Shown here: positions 10,041-21,700 of the stretch, piece after piece
How positions within the stretch are numbered: position 1 is the stretch's first letter
Layout of the letters: each line of letters begins with the position of its first letter
Source of the DNA: Sulfitobacter aestuariivivens
Lineage (GTDB): Bacteria > Pseudomonadota > Alphaproteobacteria > Rhodobacterales > Rhodobacteraceae
Reading direction: 5' to 3'
Length of the DNA: 64,000 nucleotides
NCBI RefSeq assembly: GCF_014763045.1
Contig: NZ_JACTAG010000004.1
Coordinates: 1-64,000, forward strand
The notes under the pieces: model-generated
What the model was told of the DNA's origin: nothing
Database searches by the model: none
Seen by the model: the letters and a program-made list of their open reading frames with translations, nothing else
Made by a program: the position numbers and the translations under genes

Positions 10041-12301
10041 GCTTTGATGCAGCCTATCAGGACCAGAAACTGAAATCTGTCGGCACCCGGCCTTTGCGCC
10101 CCGATGGCGTGGACAAGGTCACGGGCCGTGCGCGCTATGGCGCTGATTTCAACATGCCGGGACAGCTGGTTGCGCGCATTCTGCGCAGTCCGCATGCGCA
10201 TGCCCGGATCAAAAGCATCGATACCAACCGCGCCGAGGCCGTCAAAGGCGTTAAGGCCATCATCACTGCCGCTGATCTGCCGGACCTGACCAATGGCGAT
10301 GCGGGGACCTATGCGATCCTCGACAATTGCATGGCGCGCGAGAAGGCGATGTATGACGGGCACGCTGTTGCAGCCGTGGCTGCAATTGATGAGCACGCCG
10401 CCCGGAAAGCATTGAAATTCATTGAGGTCGAATACGAGGTTCTGCCACATGTGACAGATGTCGATGCCGCGATGGAGGACGACGCGCCGCTGGTGAAGGA
10501 CGATGTGTTTACCACTGGCGTTGAGCCCGCGCCGACAAAGCCCTCGAACATCGCCAACCGTGCGGAGTTCGGTCATGGCGATGTCGAAAAGGGATTTGGT
10601 GCCGCTGACGTTATTGTCGAGCGCAGCTACAAAACGGAACAGACCCATCAGGGCTACATTGAGCCGCACGCCTGCGTCGCGAACTGTAACTCTGACGGCT
10701 CTGCTGAACTTTGGGTCTGCACACAGGGGCATTTTGTCTACCGGCAGAACTGTGCTGATCTGCTGGGGCTCGAGGTTTCAAAGTTGCGGGTGACGTCGTC
10801 GGAGATTGGCGGCGGTTTTGGCGGCAAGACCCATGTCTGGGCGGAGCCCGTTGCATTGGCATTGTCCCGCAAGGCGGGGCGTCCGGTGAAACTGGTGATG
10901 TCGCGCGAGGAAGTTTTTCGTGCCTCTGGCCCTACCAGTGCGACGTCTATCGACGTGCGGATTGGCGCAACCAAAGATGGCAAGATCACCGCGGCTGAGG
11001 CCACACTGCGTTATGCCAGCGGACCCTATGCCGACATGTGGGCGGAACTGGGCGCGATGACGTCTTTTGCCTGCTACGATCTTGAGAACGTCAAGACAGT
11101 GGGTCTGGAAATTCTGGTGAACCGGCCCAAGACCACCGCATATCGCGCGCCTTCCGCGCCGATGGCGGCTTTTGCTGTCGAAAGCGCGATTGACGAACTG
11201 GCGCATAAGATCGACATGGATGCCGTCGATTTTCGGATCAAGAACGCCGCCTCAGAAGGCACAAAATCGTCCTATGGTCCGGTCTATGGACCCATCGGTA
11301 TCGGTCCCACTTTGCGCGCGGCAAAAGAGCATCCGCACATGAGCGCGCCTTTGGGGAAAAATCAGGGGCGCGGCATGGCCTGTGGCTTTTGGTTCAATTT
11401 CGGCGGGCAGACTTGCACGGATCTCAATGTCAATGCGGACGGCACGGTGACGCTGGCAGTCGGTACAGTCGACGTCGGAGGCTCGCGCGCATCACTGTCG
11501 CTGATTGCTGCCGAAGAGCTTGGTATTGAGTATCAGGACATCAAGGCGGTCATCGCGGACACCGCGACGCTGGGCTACAACGATATGACCGACGGAAGTC
11601 GGGGCACGTTCTCAACCTCGATGGCGACAATATCTGCGGCGCGCAATGCCATAACGGTCATGCGCGAAAGGGCGGCGTTGACGTGGGATATTCCTGTTGA
11701 GGATGTCTATTGGGAAGACGGTCATGCCCATGCTGCAGGGGCCAAGCACGACAACCGCGCGCCGCTCTCAGTCAAAGAACTGGCGGCAGAGGCAGGAAAT
11801 ACCGGTGGGCCGATCGCGGGGCATAGCGAACTGGTGGCGGACGGCGCTGGCGTGTCCTTTGCGACGCATATTTGTGATATCGAAGTGGACCCTGAGACCG
11901 GATCAAGCCGCGTGGTGCGCTACACGGTGATTCAGGATGCGGGCAAGGCGGTGCATCCGTCCTATGTGGAAGGTCAGTATCAGGGCGGTGCCGCACAGGG
12001 TATCGGCTGGGCGTTGAACGAGGAATACATCTATGGAGAGGACGGGCGTCTGCAGAACCCCGGGTTCCTCGATTATCGTATCCCGGTGTGCTCGGACCTG
12101 CCGATGATCGACACACAGATCCTCGAAATTCCGAACCCCAACCACCCATATGGCGTGCGCGGTGTCGGCGAGACATCCATCGTGCCGCCGTTGGCGGCCA
12201 TCGCCAATGCCGTATCAAACGCGGTGGGTGTGCGGATGGCGCATATCCCGATCTCCCCGCCGCGCATTCTGGCGGCACTGACCGACGCTGCGGACGGCTG
12301 A
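10037..12301 (+). CDS. Mo hydroxylase, molybdopterin-binding large subunit (CoxL-like)
   Basis: Predicted 754-residue catalytic subunit of a xanthine dehydrogenase-family enzyme binding molybdopterin cytosine dinucleotide. Family landmarks include IGGGFGGKTH, the active-site loop AYRAPSAPM, and the C-terminal GVRGVGETSIVPP whose Glu is the catalytic base. The loop is neither the form I CO dehydrogenase AYxCSFR nor the form II AYRGAGR motif. It is closest to the AYRAPG type seen in aromatic or heterocycle hydroxylases and hydroxybenzoyl-CoA reductase relatives, with Ser replacing Gly. The enzyme therefore probably hydroxylates an organic heterocycle or aldehyde rather than CO. Substrate unknown. 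Confidence 0.88.
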   Translation: MSFDAAYQDQKLKSVGTRPLRPDGVDKVTGRARYGADFNMPGQLVARILRSPHAHARIKSIDTNRAEAVKGVKAIITAADLPDLTNGDAGTYAILDNCMAREKAMYDGHAVAAVAAIDEHAARKALKFIEVEYEVLPHVTDVDAAMEDDAPLVKDDVFTTGVEPAPTKPSNIANRAEFGHGDVEKGFGAADVIVERSYKTEQTHQGYIEPHACVANCNSDGSAELWVCTQGHFVYRQNCADLLGLEVSKLRVTSSEIGGGFGGKTHVWAEPVALALSRKAGRPVKLVMSREEVFRASGPTSATSIDVRIGATKDGKITAAEATLRYASGPYADMWAELGAMTSFACYDLENVKTVGLEILVNRPKTTAYRAPSAPMAAFAVESAIDELAHKIDMDAVDFRIKNAASEGTKSSYGPVYGPIGIGPTLRAAKEHPHMSAPLGKNQGRGMACGFWFNFGGQTCTDLNVNADGTVTLAVGTVDVGGSRASLSLIAAEELGIEYQDIKAVIADTATLGYNDMTDGSRGTFSTSMATISAARNAITVMRERAALTWDIPVEDVYWEDGHAHAAGAKHDNRAPLSVKELAAEAGNTGGPIAGHSELVADGAGVSFATHICDIEVDPETGSSRVVRYTVIQDAGKAVHPSYVEGQYQGGAAQGIGWALNEEYIYGEDGRLQNPGFLDYRIPVCSDLPMIDTQILEIPNPNHPYGVRGVGETSIVPPLAAIANAVSNAVGVRMAHIPISPPRILAALTDAADG

Positions 12302-12546
12302 TGGTCGATGTGACGCTCTGGGCCGGGTTGCGGCCTTTTGCGGATAATCAGGAAGTGGTGCGCGTCGATGCGCGCACCATCCGGGAAATGCTGCGCAAAC
12401 TGGAAGAACGCTATCCGGGCTTGCACGAACCTTTTCGCGGTCAGGTGGCGGTGGCCGTGAATGGGGTCATCTACCGCAATGACTGGTCGCAGGAACTGCC
12501 CGAGGGGGCAGAAGTGATGTTGATGCGGCGACTTGCCGGGGGGTGA
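12301..12546 (+). CDS. MoaD/ThiS-like ubiquitin-fold protein
   Basis: Predicted 81-residue protein beginning VDVTLWAGLRPF and ending in Arg-Leu-Ala-Gly-Gly. The C-terminal Gly-Gly and beta-grasp size fit the MoaD/ThiS family, whose C terminus is adenylated and thiocarboxylated to deliver sulfur. The ATG overlaps the stop codon of the large Mo subunit, so it belongs to that operon. A plausible role is molybdopterin synthesis or sulfuration dedicated to this hydroxylase; another sulfur-carrier role cannot be excluded. No MoaE partner is seen in the window. Confidence 0.75.
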   Translation: MVDVTLWAGLRPFADNQEVVRVDARTIREMLRKLEERYPGLHEPFRGQVAVAVNGVIYRNDWSQELPEGAEVMLMRRLAGG

Positions 12547-12713
12547 GGGTGCCGGGCGTCGCCAATTTCGGCGTTCGCTCTTGCCACGGTAGAAACCACC
12601 ATGATTGGGTTTGCTTAATTACCGGGTTCGCCGTTTAATAAGGCTGATATTTCTAGAAAAGCGTTTTTCCTGTTTTGAAAGAGCCAAAGCTGACATCCAA
12701 GGGATCAAAGCGG

Positions 12714-15700
12714 GTGAAGACTGCCAAACCCAAGTTGAGTGATGCCGACCTTCAGGCGCAACTGGCGGCAGTGTCTGAGGTCATGCAGATCATCAGCACA
12801 TCCCGGCATGATCAGGGGCCGGTTTTCGACACGATCCTCAAGAACGCGCAAAAGCTGTGCAATGCGCCGATGTCTGGGTTGATCCTTGCGACGCCGCAAG
12901 ACACCGCCCAGACTCTGGCGGCGCATAAGGGCCTGTCGGCCAAGGCCGTGAAACTTTACGAAACAGGCCAGATGAAGGTGGACCCGCAGCTGTCCTATGC
13001 GGCCCGCTGCATTGTCGAAGGCAGGCTGATCGCACTGGACGACATGGCCCAGAGCGACCTCTACAAGGCGGAAAGCCCCATCGTGCGGTCGATGGTCAAT
13101 GAGACGGGCATCCGAAGCATCCTTTTCGTGCCCTTGATCAAGGATGGCGCGGCGATCGGTCTGATCACGCTCTTTCGCAAGCAGGTCGATCCGTTCTTGG
13201 ACAGAGAGATTGCCCTTGTTGAAGCGTTTGCCGCGCAAGCGGTTGTTGCGGTGGAGAATACCCAGCAATTCCGTGAAGTGCAGACGAGGCTGGAACGCGA
13301 AGCAGCCACCTCGGAAATCCTGTCTGTCATCAGCCAGAACCGCGATGATGATATGCGGGTTTTCGATGTGGTGCTCGAACAGGCGTCGGCCGTGTGCGGC
13401 GCAGATCAGGCGGCGCTTGTTCTGGTCACCCCGTCGGGCACCCATGGGCGTCTGATGGCGAACCGGGGTCACCACCAGACCTCTTTTGAGGCAGGATCAG
13501 AGTGGCCATTGGATGCGCCCCTGTCTGCCTGCGTTGCGATCACGACCAATTCCGCCGTGGTGATTGATGACTACGCGGACACGGAACTTTACCGCAACGG
13601 TGACCCCACTGTCGTCAAGATGGTCGATGAGGAGGGTATTCGCGCGCGCCTTTCCGTACCGATGACACTGAACGGCCAGCCGGTTGGGGCCATTCTGCTG
13701 AGCAGACGGGCGCCGCGCCCTTTTACGGACACCGACATTGGTCTTGTTGAGGGGTTTGCGAAACACGCGGTCATAGCGATTGAGAACACCCGACAGTTCA
13801 CCGAAACCCAAGACGCCCTTGGTCGCCAAACCGCCACGGCGGATATCCTGCGCGTCATCAGCAGCACGCCCGATCGTCTGGAACCGGTATTCGAAGCCGT
13901 TGTCAGGAACGCCGCAGAGATCGGCAAGGCCAGTTATTGCATGCTGTTGCAGATCGATGGGGATCAGTCGCTTTACCGCGCTGGCTACGGCATCGCGGAT
14001 ACCGAGCTGGACATGGCCGATGCGCGCGCGCCGATTGCCTTGCAGGAAAACACCATCGCGGGCCAGGTCGCCCTCTCGGGCGAAGTTTTTCATCTCGAAG
14101 ATGCAACGGACCCCTGGTACCACGATCACGAGATGACGACCCGGCTTGGCATTGGTCGGGCGATGGGTGTGCCGATCCGCGTTGGGAAGCGCGTTTGGGG
14201 TGTCATCTCGATGAGCTGGCCGCAGGGCTATATCCTGCCACCTGCAGATATCGCCGTGATCCAAACCTTTGCCGATCAGGCGGCCATTGCCATTGAGAAT
14301 GTGCGGCAGTTTCGGGAACTGCAGTCACGACTGGACCGGGAGACCGCCACCCGCGAGATCCTGTCGGTCATCAGTCAGGCGCGGGATAATTACCAGCCGG
14401 TTTTTGACAGCATCCTTGAGAACGCCAGCCAACTTTGTAACGCGCCGCTGGCGTTTCTCAGCCTTGCAAATGAGGCGCGCAGCCATGTGACAATTCCCGC
14501 CAACAGGGGCGCGCGGTCTGAATTTGGTGATGTGCTGAACGGCTTCAAGGAACCGATGACGCGCTCTGAGCTTGTCGCGGTGCGCCCGATCCTAGACGGC
14601 AAGATTATCCGGCAAGACGACATCGCGGACGATCCTGTCTACACCGAAGACCGTGATCAGCGCCGTGTGCAGATGGTCGAGATCGAAGGCGCGCGTTCGG
14701 TTCTGGCCGTGCCATTGATCAAGAACGACATTGGCATCGGGGTCATCGTGCTTTACCGGCGCGAGGTTTCGCCGTTTTCAGATGATGACGTTGACCTTAT
14801 CCGCACCTTTTCAGCGCAGGCGGTGATCGCCATCGAGAACGTGCGGCAATTTCAGGAGGTGCAGTCCCGGCTTGCACGGGAAACTGCGACCGGGCACATC
14901 CTGTCGGCTATTTCACAGTCGCGCGACGATGAGCAGCCAATCTTTGATCGCATCCTCAGCAGTGCGACTAAGCTTTGCGATTCAGATAGTGCATCGTTGA
15001 TGCTGGTGAACGAGGCGGGGACGCACAACGAACTCAAGGCCCGTTCCGGCACTGTTTTTGAGACACCGATAAAGACAGACAGTTGGTCCTTGGATTCCGG
15101 GCATGCCCATTCCGAGGCGGCACGGACCGGCAAGGTTGTTCACGAACAGGACCTACGTGAATCTGACCTGTATCGGCACGGCGATCCGACGCGCAGAATG
15201 CTTGTCGATGAGGCTGGTCTGCGCACGGCGCTTGCTGTGCCGATGATGTCAAACGGCAAGCCAATCGGCGTGATCGTCCTGCACCGAATTGAGGTCGCGC
15301 GGGCCTTCAGCGACAATGACATCAGCCTTGTGGAATCCTTTGCCGCACAGGCCGTCATCGCGATTGAAAGTGCCCGGCAGTTCCGTGCGCTTCAGAACCG
15401 CCTGCAACGCGAGGCCGCGACCCGGCAGGTGCTGCACTCTATCAGCCAAAGCCGCGAAGACGAACAGCCGGTATTTGACTTGATCGTGAAGCTGGCCAAG
15501 GATCTGTGCGGTGCCAATTTTGCAGGGCTGGCTTTGGGGCGCGCAGGCGACACCTACCAAAAGCTGGTCGCAAGCCAAGATCTGCCGGCCGAAATTGTCC
15601 AGTTGTGGGACGAAGGCAAATACACGATGGAGCCGGGGAATTCGCTGGCTGGCGACGCGATCCTCAGTGGTGAGATCAACAGGGTCGAAGATATGGCGGC

Positions 15701-18700
15701 CGTTAGGTATTACGCTGAGGGCGATGAGCGGTATCGCCTTATCGTCGATGACAACAGTGTACGCAGCAATCTGTTTGTCCCGCTGTTGGTGGAGGGCAAG
15801 GGCATTGGGTGCCTGATGCTGGGCCGCAGTGAAGTAAGCCCCTATACTGAAGATCAGGTTACGCTGGTTGAAACCTTCGCCGCGCAGGCTGTGATTGCCA
15901 TTGAAAACGTCAGCCAGTTTCGCGAAGTGCAGGAACGGCTCGAACGCGAGACCGCAAGTCGTGATGTTCTGATGGCCATCAGCCAAAGTCGGGACGACGA
16001 GAACCCGGTGTTCCAGACGATTGTCAAAAACGCAGCGCGATTGTGCAACGCGACGCGATGCGGACTGCATATCTTTGACAAGGATGAGGGGCGTGTCAGC
16101 TTTGTCGCGATGTGGGGCGAGGTTTCGGATGAAATCAAGCCAGGTCAATTCAGCTATGACGTAAATGATCCGTCCCATACGGCGCGATCCATTCGCGAGG
16201 CGGCCCGGATCCATATCCCCGATCTGGCGCAGGACGCACTGTATCTGTCTGGTGACCCGTTCCAGCGCAAGCTGGTTGATGAAGTGGGGTACAAAACCCT
16301 TTTGTCAGTGCCGCTTGTGCAGGGTGACAACGTCTATGGTGTGATCGCAGTGTGGCGTACGGAGGCCAAGGCGTTTTCGCACGATGAGATCACGCTTGTT
16401 GAAACCTTTGCCGCACAGGCGGTCATCGCCATCGAAAACGTTCGCCAGTTCCGCGAGGTGCAGGCGCGTACGGAAGAGGTAGAAGAGTCGCTGACCTATC
16501 AGACGGCGACAACGGATGTGCTGGACGTGATTTCGCGTTCTCCAAATGAAGTGCAACCGGTTCTTGATGTCATTCTGGAAGTGGCGTCGCGCATTTGCGA
16601 CCCGCAGACAGCCTATGCCACGCTTCTTGATCCGCACGACGGCACGTACCGGGTTGCGGCGACACATCGCATGTCGAAGCAATTCCGCAACCGGCTGAAC
16701 AAGATCAAGTTCACCGAGGAAACCGGCACCTGCACCGGTCGGACAGCACTGCTCAGACGGACGGTATATATTGAGGACACCGAGGCTGATCCTGACTTTG
16801 AAATGACCGATACCGCGCGGCAGGGAAAGTTTCGCTCGGCCCTTGGGGTGCCATTGCTCAAGGATGGCAAGGCAGTCGGTGTTATCACTCTGGGCCATGC
16901 CCAACCCGGGGCCTTCGAGCCCAAACAGATTGCGCTATTGGAAACCTTTGCGTCTCAGGCAGTGATCGCGCTTGGCAATGCGCAGCTTTTCGACGAGGTG
17001 CAGGCGCGGACGGCGGAAGTCGAGGAGGCTTTGGAATACCAGACGGCGACGTCCGAGGTATTGGATGTCATCTCGCGTTCACCCAATGAACTGATGCCGG
17101 TACTCGATGCCATACTCACGGTTGCCGCGCGCATCTGCGATCCGCAATACGCGTATGTTGCAATGCTGAAACCGGATGATGGCTGTTTCCATGTCGCCAC
17201 GACAATCAACGTGGATGATGAATTTCTGGCCCATCTACAGGCAAACCCGATGAAGCCGGGCCAGGCAACCTGTACCGCGCGCACGGCGCTGCAGGGCCAA
17301 ACGGTCTATATTGCTGACGCCAGCAGCGACAAAAACAAGCAAATGCGAGACATTGCGCGCTTGGGCGAATTCCAGTCGGTTGTTGGTGTGCCGTTGGTCA
17401 AGGATGGCATCACGGTTGGCGTGATCTCATTGGCGCATGGGCAGACGGATGCCTTTTCAGCCAGGCAGATCAAACTGGTCGAAACATTTGCTGCCCAAGC
17501 GGTGATTGCCATCAGCAACGCGCGCCTCTTTGATGAAGTGCAGCAGCGCACCGCCGAGGTTGAGGAAGCCCTTGTTCGGGAACAGGCCAGCGCGGAAATC
17601 CTACAGGTCATCAACGAGGCCGTCTCGGATCTGCAACCCGTCTTTGATTTGATTGTCCACAAGTCAGTGGAGCTGTGTGGCGCGCATTTCTGCGTGATGG
17701 ACCGGTTTGACGACGCAGGATACCACTTCTGCGCACAGTATGGCTGTGAACCAAATTTGCTGGATCAGTTGCTGGAGAGCTATCCGGTGACCGAACCGGC
17801 AGGCCACGTGTCTACCAAGATCATCGAAAGCGGCACGACCGTGCAGATCGCGGATGCGCAGGATGGTGAGCAATACTTTTCACCCGAGCTGGCAAAGCGC
17901 GTCGGGTTCCGGCGCTTGCTTGGTGTGCCGATCAAGGTTGGTGGCCGCGTCTGGGGAGGTATCTCCATGGCCTGGCCCGATACCAAGCCGCCCGAACCTG
18001 CTCATATCGAACTGGTGCAGAACTTTGCCAACCAGGCCAGCATCGCCATCGAAAATGCGCGTCTGATGAGCGAGACCGAAGCGCGTACGGCTGAGGTGGA
18101 AGAGGCGCTTGAGCAGCAGAAGGCCAGTGCTGATATTCTCAGCGCTATCAGCCAGTCGGTGGAAGATGCCCAGCCGGTTTTTGAGGCGATATTGAAAAGT
18201 TGCAGGACGCTCTTTCAGGGCGAAGAACTCATGGCTTTTCTGGTCGAAGAGGACGAGATGCTGCATGTCGAGGCCTATCTTGGTGAGGGTGGAGACGTCG
18301 TCACCGGAGGGTTTCCAGCGCACGTGGACCATGCCCCCGCAGGCATGGCGGTCCGTGCGTGCAAGGTGGTTCACTTTGCCGATGTCTTGAACAATGCTGA
18401 TGCACCGGCCAGCCTTAAACGGATCGCCGAGGCCGCAACCAATTTTTCTGTCGCCTTTGTCCCAATGATCTGGGAAGCCGAAGCCATTGGTGTGATCAGC
18501 GTCGCCCGCGCGGATCGGCCGTTTCGCGACAAGGAATTGGGCATCTTGCAGGGCTTTGCCGATCAAGCCGTTATTGCGATCCAGAATGCGCGGCTGTTTC
18601 GCGAAACAAACGAAACCCTTCAGCGTCAGACCGCGACGGCAGAAGTTCTCGAAGTCATCTCCAACTCGGTTGAGGACACCAAACCCGTCTTCACAAAGAT

Positions 18701-21700
18701 TTTGGACAGTTGCGAGCGGCTGATTCCTTGCAGCGATCTGGGGATTGTTACCATCGAAGCGGACGGACTGGCGCATCTGGGCGAGGTGCGGGGCGTTTTT
18801 GGCACCCAGCAAGGCCGTGAATTCAAGCCCATGCCAGCCGAACGAACGATGATCAGCCCGACGCTGCGCACCAAGAAAACCGTCTACTACCGCGACGGCC
18901 TGAACGACGCGCAAGTGGACCCCGTGATCCGGCGCATGACCGAAAAGAACGGCAATATGGCCACCGTGATCGCGCCGATGATCTGGAAGGGTGAGGTCGC
19001 GGGGATCATCACTCTTGGGCGGCCCCATTCGAAGGGCAAACTGGCGTCCTTTTCGCAGCAGGAGATCGGTCTGCTGGAAACCTTTGCCGATCAGGCCGTA
19101 ATCGCTATTCAGAACGCGAGGCTGTTCGACGAAACTCAGACGGCGCTGGTCCGGCAGACCGCCAGCGCCGACATCCTGCGCGTTGTCAGTGAATCCCAGG
19201 CGGATCTCGACCCGGTCTTTGATGCGATCCTCAGCCGAGCCGCTAACCTGTGCGATGCGCCAATGGCGAGCCTTTACATTGTCAATGAAGAGCGCACGCA
19301 TGCCGTGATGGAAGCATACCGCGGAGACGCGCTTGCGTCATGGGCGACCGGCAAGACCCGTTGGGAGATGAAAAAGGGGGTCGCCGTGGCTGATGCGATC
19401 CTGGACCGTGTGCCGGTCCATATTCACGATCTCAAAGATACCGACACCTACCGAAAGGGTGGCCCGGTGCGACGTGCGGCTGTTGACGAGGAGGGAGTTC
19501 GCACGTTTCTTGCCATTCCGCTGATCCACAAAGGCGTCGGGATCGGGGATCTGGTCCTTTTCAAGCGCGAAGTGCAGCCCTTCAGCCCCGAAGACATTGG
19601 GCTTCTGGAAAATTTTGCTGATCAGGCGGTAATCGCAATTCAGAACGCGCGCTTGTTCAATGAAACTCAGACAGCGCTCGTGCGTCAGACGGCCACTGCC
19701 GACATTCTTCGGGTGGTGAGCGAAACGCAATCCGATCTGGGCCCGGTTTTCGATGCCATTCTCAGTCGCGCGGCAGATCTGTGCGAGGCACCAATGGCAA
19801 GCCTCAACATCGTCAACGAGGACCGAACACAGGCGGATCTGGTGGCGCATTACGGTGATGAATTAGATGTGTTGGTCGTCGGCAAAACGAAATGGGACAT
19901 GACACCGGGCCTGTCCATCGCGGACAGTATTCTGGACAAGGCAGCGGTGCATATTCACGACCTCAAGGATACTGACAACTACCGCGCCGGAAACGAAGTA
20001 CGGCGCAATGCCGTGGACAACGAGGGCATACGTACCTTTCTTGCAATACCACTTATTCACAAGGGCGCGGGCATCGGCAACATTGCGCTTTACAAGCGCG
20101 AGGTAAAACCGTTCACCGCCGAAGACATCGCCCTGCTTGAAAGCTTTGCCGATCAAGCCGTGATCGCTATTCAGAACGCGCGGCTTTTCAATAACACACA
20201 GACCGCGCTTGCGCGTCAGACGGCCAGTGCCGATGTTCTCAGGGTGATCAGCCAATCGCCCACGGACACAAAGCCGGTCTTTGACGAAATTGTACGGCTG
20301 GCGGTGAATCTGATTTCGTGTGATCTGGCTATGTCTTACCAGTCGGATGGAACCGAGCTTTGGCAAACGGCCCTGGCAACCGCCGATGGGGTCCTGTCAA
20401 AGGGTGAAGCAAAACATATCGCGGTTGATCCCAGTGACAATTTGCCGTCAGTCGCAATCACAACAGGCGAGGCGGTGCATCTGCCGGATTGGTCAACTGC
20501 GGAACTCCCGACGCGGGAAGAAGAAGACCGACGGGTTAGCGGGTTCAGTTCGTCGTTGGTGCTGCCGTTGATCAAGGGCAAGCAGCCCATCGGCGGGCTG
20601 GCCTTGATCCGAAAAGCACAGCGGGCCTTCACAGCCGACGAAATCGCGCTGGCTGAATCCTTTGCCGATCAAGCGGTGATTGCCATCGAAAACGTGCGTT
20701 TGTTCCACGAGACAGAAACGGCTTTGGTGCGTCAGACGGCAAGTGCGGATATTCTGCGGGTGATTAGCGGCGCACAGGAAGACGCCCAACCGGTCTTCAT
20801 GGCAATTGCCGAGGCTGGTTTGGGACTGCTTGATTGCGACATTGCGACCGTCATGATGCGGGACGGCGATCACTTTGTTCCACAGGCTGGGAGGATGCGC
20901 GAGAAAGGCCCGCTTCTGAGCCTTGATCCCACACCTGTCCCGATCGATCCTGCGATGAACTACCCCTCGCGTGTTTTTTCAAGTGGAGAGATGGTTCACA
21001 TCCCCGACTTTTCCACTGCAGATCTGCCAAAACACGAGATCGACACGGTGCCCAAATTTGGAATGAAGTCGGCGATCTTTTTGCCGATGCTGCGAGACGG
21101 ATATTGTGTTGGAGTGTTGGTGTTTACGCGCAACAAAGTGGCGCGGGCCTTTAGCCCTGAAGACATCGAACTGGCGCATTCCTTTTGCGATCAGGCGGTC
21201 ATTGCCATCGAAAACGCGCGGCTATTCAATGAAACGCAGGCCTCGTTGTCGCGCCAGACGGCAAGTGCAAATATTCTGCGCGTGATTAGCAAGTCACCCA
21301 CCGATGTCACACCTGTCTTTGAAGAGATCGTGACGTCCGCGATCGGGCTGGTGTCTTGTGATCGGGCCGTCATGTTGCGGGTGGATGACACTTCGCTTTG
21401 GCAGGCTGCGGTGGCAGATGCCGGCGGGCTCAAAAAAGATTTTTCAACCACCCGGCATCCGCTTGATGCGATGGATAATCTGCCTGCACGGGTTCTGGCG
21501 GCAAAGCAGACCCAGCATATCCCGGATTGGTCGAAGGCGGACTTGCCAGAGAAGGACAAGGAGATTCAAAAGGAGTCTGGCTACCAGTCATCCTTGATCG
21601 TGCCGCTGATGCGCGGGACCGACTGCCTTGGTATGTTGTCACTGATCAGGACCGCGCAGAGGGCGTTTAGCGACGATGAGATCGCGATTGCGGAATCCTT

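Noticed and set aside
10037..12301. Aerobic carbon monoxide dehydrogenase
   Set aside because: The subunit order fits, but the large subunit lacks the form I AYxCSFR and form II AYRGAGR loops, so a CO role is not supported.
17880..19301. 473-codon open frame on the minus strand within the GAF array
   Set aside because: Shadow of the kinase gene; similar antisense frames recur across the array because the sense repeats recur.
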